Part shown: piece by piece, positions 42,946-48,309 of the stretch
Position numbering within the stretch: position 1 is the first letter of the stretch
How the letters are laid out: every line of letters begins with the position of its first letter
NCBI GenBank assembly: GCA_016872115.1
Contig: VHBC01000014.1
Span: 1 to 48,309 of the forward strand
Origin: Sphingomonadales bacterium
Lineage (GTDB): Bacteria > Bacteroidota > Bacteroidia > Flavobacteriales_D > Crocinitomicaceae
DNA: 48,309 nt
Reading direction: 5' to 3'
Translations under genes and position numbers: made by a program
The notes under the pieces: model-generated
Databases searched by the model: none
The model's input: the letters and a program-made list of their open reading frames with translations, nothing else
Told to the model about the DNA's origin: nothing

Positions 42946-43821
42946 ATGAAAAAATCTATTTTACCTATATCCATTCTTTTTTTAGGATTAGCCGCGTTCT
43001 CGTTTATTGATCCTCAATTAGAAGGCATACAAGCAGCTCCTTCGAATTCAGGCGGTCCGTCGGGTGGCCAAGCCGGCGCCCCTGGTGAACAAAATTGCAC
43101 CAGTTGTCATAGCGGCGCTACGCAAAACGGCAGTACTGAGAATCAGTTAATCATCAATAACGATATTGGGTTTGGTATCACACAATACACGCCGGGCGCA
43201 ACCTACACTGTTAATCTGTCAATGGCAAGCAATCCTGCTAAAAAAGGATTTCAAGTGACAGCATTGAATGGAGCAAATACAATGTCTGGTAATTTTATTG
43301 CAGGGGCAAATACTCAAATTAAAACGGCAACTATTTCTGGAGGACAACGCAAATATGCCACCCACAAAAGTTCTTCAAATACATCGGCTACCCAAGTTTG
43401 GAATTGGACTTGGGAGGCACCTGCGACCTCAGAAGGCCATGTAACATTTTATGTAGCTACCAACAAGGCCAACAACAATAACAACGACAATGGCGACATC
43501 ATTTATTTGTCACAGCATGTCTTTTTAAATGACGATGCAAGTCTCCAAGATGCTACCGTTGAAAATACATTTGAAGTAGGATATTCGCCTGAAAAAGGTG
43601 CAGCACTCATTACATTTTCAAATCTAACACATGCACAGACGAGTATGAATTTGGTCAACCTAGATGGGAAGTCGGTTTTCAGTAAGAAGCTAGGTAGTGC
43701 AAAAATTGGCAACAATAAAGAATGGGTAGAGCTTCCAAATGGTCTAGCCAGTGGCATGTATGTACTGCATTTCTTTGTCGGCAATAAGGCGTACTCTGCA
43801 CCAATAAGTATTCAGCATTAA
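42946..43821 (+). CDS. Exported CxxCH protein with choice-of-anchor V-like domain and C-terminal sorting-type domain
   Basis: 291 residues from the ATG at 42946; the open frame extends upstream over the previous gene. Signal peptide (MKKSILPISILFLGLAAFSF). A GGQAGAPGEQNCTSCHSGA segment (CxxCH about residue 49) precedes a beta-sandwich of about 130 residues (YTPGATYTVNLSMA ... GGQRKYATHKS ... VWNWTWEAPATSEGHVTFYVATNKA), resembling choice-of-anchor V/reeler-like domains. The end (ITFSNLTHAQTSMNLVNLDGKSVFSKKL ... ASGMYVLHFFVGNKAYSAPISI) looks like a T9SS sorting domain, though PNP is missing. It may be a cell-surface haem protein (inference). Confidence 0.8.
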   Translation: MKKSILPISILFLGLAAFSFIDPQLEGIQAAPSNSGGPSGGQAGAPGEQNCTSCHSGATQNGSTENQLIINNDIGFGITQYTPGATYTVNLSMASNPAKKGFQVTALNGANTMSGNFIAGANTQIKTATISGGQRKYATHKSSSNTSATQVWNWTWEAPATSEGHVTFYVATNKANNNNNDNGDIIYLSQHVFLNDDASLQDATVENTFEVGYSPEKGAALITFSNLTHAQTSMNLVNLDGKSVFSKKLGSAKIGNNKEWVELPNGLASGMYVLHFFVGNKAYSAPISIQH

Positions 43822-44804
43822 TTGAGTGTCAGTTGGCTTGCCTTTTGGGCGTAAAATCCTTTCTGTTCAATAATATCCAACTTGAGGCTGCGAAATGCGG
43901 CCTCTTTTTTTGCAGCCCGATACACATGCAATAAATACCAGTTTCCTTCCTCTCGAAAATTTCCAAAAGGTATATTTTGTAGTTTCAAAAATCGATTTTC
44001 TGCCTGCGTCAACTGATTCAAGTTGTAAAGGCACATTCCGCCATAAAATAATGCATTTGCATCGTCCGGATATACCTCAAGAATTTGATCAAAATGCAAG
44101 AGGGCAAGTTTGTAATTTTCTTTAGCAAATTCTTCAATTGCCGTGCTTAATAAGTTAATGTATGGAATGTTTCTTAACTGATCTCCAAATTCATTTTCTT
44201 GAACTCCCTCTAAAGACTTGTTTGCTTCAGTCCTATAATATCGGTAATCGACAGCCTTGAGATTTTTAATGTATAATTCGCGCCCCATTTTCAAGGCCAA
44301 GGATTTTCCTTTTGTTTGGGTTGCTTCAATTTGTTGAAGTGGCTTCTGATCCAAGCGTTGGAGTATTTCTATGTGTGATTCTGTGCGTTGGCTTTTTTCC
44401 TGCGTTTCAATTACGACTTGTTCGGCAGAGATGCGAAGTAGGGTTGGTGCCACTTTCATCTTTTGTATTTCTTTTTGTGAATGGATTTTAATAATGGAGG
44501 ATTGCTTTTGTAGCTCGCTCAATTTTATGGTGTCTTTTGCTTTTGGTGTCGGAATCATCAAATAGCCAATCATTAGGGAAAAGATGCCCAATGTCATAAT
44601 CAAGGATATTTTTAACAGTTTTACGCTTTGTTGCCGCCTACTGGCAAATTGTTCAAATTGCTTCCAACTGCTTTTGTCCTCCTGAAAACCCTCCATAGCA
44701 TCCATCGCAAAATCGTCGTCTACCAGTGCTTTTTCAATCTGGTGTTTTTCCTTCTGGTTGTTGGTCTGAAGGTATTTTTTAAAAAGCGTTCTATTTGCTT
44801 TCAT
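43818..44804 (-). CDS. Single-pass membrane protein with TPR-like C-terminus, probable regulator of the adjacent ECF sigma factor
   Basis: 328 residues. The cytosolic N-terminal ~60 residues (KKYLQTNNQKEKHQIEKALVDDDFAMDAMEGFQ) resemble the start of anti-sigma-like proteins in this phylum; one membrane helix (LLKISLIMTLGIFSLMIGYLMI, about 63-84). The external part has a disordered stretch and a C-terminal TPR-like repeat region (about 215-300; AIEEFAKENYKLALLHFDQILEVYPDDANALFYGGMCLYNLNQLTQAENRFLKLQ). It overlaps the sigma gene by 14 bp. An anti-sigma role is inferred from position and topology; no HxxxCxxC zinc motif is seen. Confidence 0.75.
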   Translation of the reverse strand: MKANRTLFKKYLQTNNQKEKHQIEKALVDDDFAMDAMEGFQEDKSSWKQFEQFASRRQQSVKLLKISLIMTLGIFSLMIGYLMIPTPKAKDTIKLSELQKQSSIIKIHSQKEIQKMKVAPTLLRISAEQVVIETQEKSQRTESHIEILQRLDQKPLQQIEATQTKGKSLALKMGRELYIKNLKAVDYRYYRTEANKSLEGVQENEFGDQLRNIPYINLLSTAIEEFAKENYKLALLHFDQILEVYPDDANALFYGGMCLYNLNQLTQAENRFLKLQNIPFGNFREEGNWYLLHVYRAAKKEAAFRSLKLDIIEQKGFYAQKASQLTLN

Positions 44805-45363
44805 GTTTTCCTTTTTCTTCCATTAATATTTTGAGTTTTCGCTTTCCATTCTGAATAAAGCTCTTTACTTCATTGTAGCTAAAACCGGTTTGCTGCATGA
44901 TTTGCTCGTAACTCAATTGCTCCAGATAAAATAAAGTGATACATTTTTTTTGTTGTTCTTTGAGTTGAGCAAGGGCCCACTCGAGCAAATTGAGCTCCCT
45001 TTCAATATCAAGCGTATCATGCTCAATTGCATCCTCGATATGTTGTTCTTCTATATGATATTGCGCGATTTTATTTTTTCGCAGAAAACCAAGAGCGGCA
45101 TTTCGTGCCACAGTATGCAACCATCCTTTGAAGTAATTGATATCGTGTTTAAGCAACAGTTGAGGCAGTTTTTCAAAACACTCCATGGTGAGGTCTTCTG
45201 CATCAGTTCTGCTTTTCGTGTACTTTAGTTGCACGCCATAAACAAGGTGTGCATATCGACTAAATAATTCATCGATACAAGCGCCCCATTTATGGTCTTT
45301 ATATACCTCAATGAGCTTTTCATCGTTTAATGACTTCAAATATGCCTTCTTGCCAAGTATCAT
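44791..45363 (-). CDS. ECF RNA polymerase sigma factor
   Basis: 190 residues. Sigma region 2 (about 25-95): DELFSRYAHLVYGVQLKYTKSRTDAEDLTMECFEKL and INYFKGWLHTVARNAALGFLRK. Region 4 (about 125-180): LAQLKEQQKKCITLFYLEQLSYEQIMQQTGFSYNEVKSFIQNGKRKLK. It is cotranscribed with the TPR-like membrane protein, the usual sigma/anti-sigma layout. A near-consensus box CATCTTTG sits on the minus strand at 45370-45377, 6 nt before ATG. Its regulon may include the convergent haem/YceI cluster, but nothing in the sequence proves it. Confidence 0.93.
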   Translation of the reverse strand: MILGKKAYLKSLNDEKLIEVYKDHKWGACIDELFSRYAHLVYGVQLKYTKSRTDAEDLTMECFEKLPQLLLKHDINYFKGWLHTVARNAALGFLRKNKIAQYHIEEQHIEDAIEHDTLDIERELNLLEWALAQLKEQQKKCITLFYLEQLSYEQIMQQTGFSYNEVKSFIQNGKRKLKILMEEKGKHESK

Positions 45364-45516
45364 CTAGTGCAAAGATGCCGAAAATACAGGCTTTCCACAA
45401 AACATCACAAAAGAATGCAACCTTTCAAATACTTGATCGTTAGACCACTGTGCTTTTGCTGAAAATAATTTTTAAAATTTCTTTCAAAAAATCATTGCTA
45501 AACCAAAAAGAGTACA

Positions 45517-45524
45517 TATCTTTG
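45517..45524 (+). promoter_or_regulatory. -7 element TATCTTTG of the rrn operon
   Basis: Perfect consensus with TTG at 45495-45497 as -33 candidate (19 nt spacing). The region 45364-45708 holds no ORF; it is promoter plus rRNA leader. Confidence 0.7.
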
Positions 45525-45619
45525 CACCCCGCAATTAATACAACGGTTGAATACAATTGTGGGTTTTTAAAATCCAAGAAGATGAGTAGGGATTGGAGTT
45601 CTTACTGATTACACAAGAC

Positions 45620-45640
45620 AAGTTCTTTGAAGTATTGAGA
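45620..45640 (+). promoter_or_regulatory. rRNA leader element, copy 1
   Basis: AAGTTCTTTGAAGTATTGAGA lies about 70 nt before 16S. A similar AAGTTCATTGACATATTGGA lies before 23S (47579-47598). The pair may act in rRNA processing or antitermination. Confidence 0.45.
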
Positions 45641-45708
45641 AATAAGGAAACAGCGTTTTTAAGAATAAAAACAAACATACTCGAGCTCTTAAAATTCGAA
45701 GTTATTAT

Positions 45709-47234
<1,526 letters not shown>

Positions 47235-47376
47235 CTAGAGAAAAAACAGAAGGAGAGCCGATGTAATGTGGTTTTTAAGATTGAAAATGTTGTTTTCTAT
47301 TTCTCGATAATATTGAATGCGAAAGCGAGAGTCCTCCCTACGGGAAAGAGGTAGTAGGGAACTATGATATTAAAAT

Positions 47377-47450
47377 AGTCCCGTAGCTCAGTTGGTTAGA
47401 GCACTACACTGATAATGTAGGGGTCAGCAGTTCAAATCTGCTCGGGACTA
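47377..47450 (+). tRNA. tRNA-Ile (anticodon GAT)
   Basis: 74 nt; acceptor AGTCCCG pairs with CGGGACT, discriminator A, anticodon loop CTGATAA, T-arm CAGCAG-TTCAAAT-CTGCT. Located in the 16S-23S spacer. CCA not encoded. Confidence 0.96.
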
Positions 47451-47461
47451 CTAAATTTTTC

Positions 47462-47535
47462 GGGGGATTAGCTCAGCTGGCTAGAGCACCTGCCTTGCAC
47501 GCAGGGGGTCAACGGTTCGAATCCGTTATCCTCCA
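47462..47535 (+). tRNA. tRNA-Ala (anticodon TGC)
   Basis: 74 nt; acceptor GGGGGAT pairs with ATCCTCC (one G-U), discriminator A, anticodon loop CTTGCAC, T-arm AACGG-TTCGAAT-CCGTT. Eleven bases after tRNA-Ile. Confidence 0.96.
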
Positions 47536-47577
47536 CTGGTTGGGTTGATATTGCTGTTTAAGGTGGTATTGACCAGA

Positions 47578-47598
47578 CGAAGTTCATTGACATATTGG
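47578..47598 (+). promoter_or_regulatory. rRNA leader element, copy 2
   Basis: GAAGTTCATTGACATATTGGA, similar to the element before 16S, about 45 nt upstream of 23S. Confidence 0.45.
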
Positions 47599-47642
47599 AA
47601 TTGATTGAAGTAGTAAATCATAAAGAGTTTAACATAAGAGTT

Positions 47643-48309
47643 AGATAAGTTACTAAGGGCACACAGGGGATGCCTTGGCTTTGAGAGGCGAAGAAGGACG
47701 TGATAAGCTGCGATAAGGTACGGGGAGGAGCAAATATCTTTTGATCCGTACATTTCCGAATGGGGAAACCCGGCTGGTTGAAGACCAGTCACCCTTAGGG
47801 GGGCGAACGCGCTGAACTGAAACATCTAAGTAGGCGCAGGAAGAGAAAACAATAGTGATTTCCGTAGTAGTGGCGAGCGAACTGGAAATAGCCCAAACCG
47901 TAATTGTTTCGGCAATTGCGGGGTTGTAGGACTACGATATGGACTTTAGAATTATAGTGGAACCGTATGGAAAGGCGGTCCGTAGAGGGTGAGAGGCCCG
48001 TACACGAAATAGTTTTAATACCTAGTAGTATCCTGAGTAGGGCGGGACATGTGAAATCCTGTCTGAATCTGCCAGAACCATCTGGTAAGGCTAAATACTC
48101 CTCAAAGACCGATAGCGAACGAGTACTGTGAAGGAAAGGTGAAAAGAACCCTGAACAAGGGAGTGAAAAAGACCCTGAAACTGTGTGTCTACAAGCGGTC
48201 GAAGCCATTCGTGGCGACGGCGTGCCTTTTGCATAATGATCCTACGAGTTACTCCTCATTGGCAAGGTTAAGTGTTTAAGACACGGAGCCGAAGCGAAAG
48301 CGAGTCTGA
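47643..48309 (+). rRNA. rrl: 23S ribosomal RNA, 5' part
   Basis: The 5' end aligns to the E. coli start by ACTAAGGGCACACAGGGGATGCC and GAGGCGAAGAAGGACGTG. It continues to the last base of the window, so it is cut by the window edge (about 667 nt present). Confidence 0.95.

Overview
The window reads as a chromosomal piece of a Bacteroidota bacterium, most likely order Flavobacteriales. Signs of this are: type IX secretion (T9SS)-style C-terminal sorting domains; gene blocks typical of the phylum (ftsX-DUF3098-uppP-truB; mreC-mreD-mrdA-rodA; DUF47-PiT); recurrent promoter -7 elements of the TAnnTTTG type (mostly TATCTTTG) instead of TATAAT; few Shine-Dalgarno sequences; and an rrn operon with tRNA-Ile/tRNA-Ala in the spacer. 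A family-level guess (Crocinitomicaceae-like) is inference only. Both window ends look like assembly break points: the left end sits exactly on the branch point of a 1118-bp tandem repeat, and the right end falls inside 23S rRNA.

Layout. 1-2656: tandem array of small exported membrane proteins of one unrecognised family, with a shared frameshift in one member. 2720-6749 (+): DUF1801 protein, a T9SS-sorted S51/cyanophycinase-like protein whose N-terminus looks like a PhnA remnant, a polytopic membrane protein overlapping an alkaline-phosphatase-superfamily lipoprotein, and a small lipoprotein. 6739-16061 (-): nearly gapless eight-gene run mreC-mreD-mrdA-rodA-PBP1A-scoA-scoB-cysQ, combining cell elongation/peptidoglycan synthesis with CoA transferase and PAP/inositol phosphatase genes; mreB is not adjacent. 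16127-17134: GNAT enzyme, a short PAP2-phosphatase remnant, terminators and tRNA-Ser(GGA). 17204-23703 (-): mgtE, then a very large exported protein followed by an exported Mn-type superoxide dismutase. 23861-26510 (+): ftsX, DUF3098, uppP, truB. 26523-30576: small basic ORF, tRNA-Leu(CAA), SPFH lipoprotein, S15 peptidase, DUF1905 protein, and a 48-bp direct repeat covering the 3' end of the initiator tRNA gene plus its terminator.

30666-34551 (-): metG, directly upstream of the initiator tRNA, and a PA-domain T9SS protein. 34679-38391: phosphate uptake module with PiT and DUF47 on the minus strand and a phosphate-selective porin O/P on the plus strand, with two similar operator-like motifs in the divergent spacer. 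38466-41052: cytosolic Mn-type SOD and a divergent YgiQ radical SAM protein. 41115-43821 (+): compact envelope module of DUF5777 beta-barrel, YceI, a CxxCH lipoprotein and a CxxCH/choice-of-anchor V-like protein, the best candidate for an incompletely described system. 43818-45363 (-): ECF sigma factor overlapping a single-pass TPR-like membrane protein, a likely sigma/regulator pair. 45517-48309 (+): rrn operon (16S, tRNA-Ile, tRNA-Ala, partial 23S).

No CRISPR array, insertion sequence, transposase, integrase or phage gene was seen. The most checkable observations are the tandem array at the left edge, the PhnA/S51 junction, att-like repeats at tRNA-fMet, a soluble insertion in the PiT transporter, and the repeated placement of the -7 box 4-5 nt before ATG, which suggests leaderless mRNAs.
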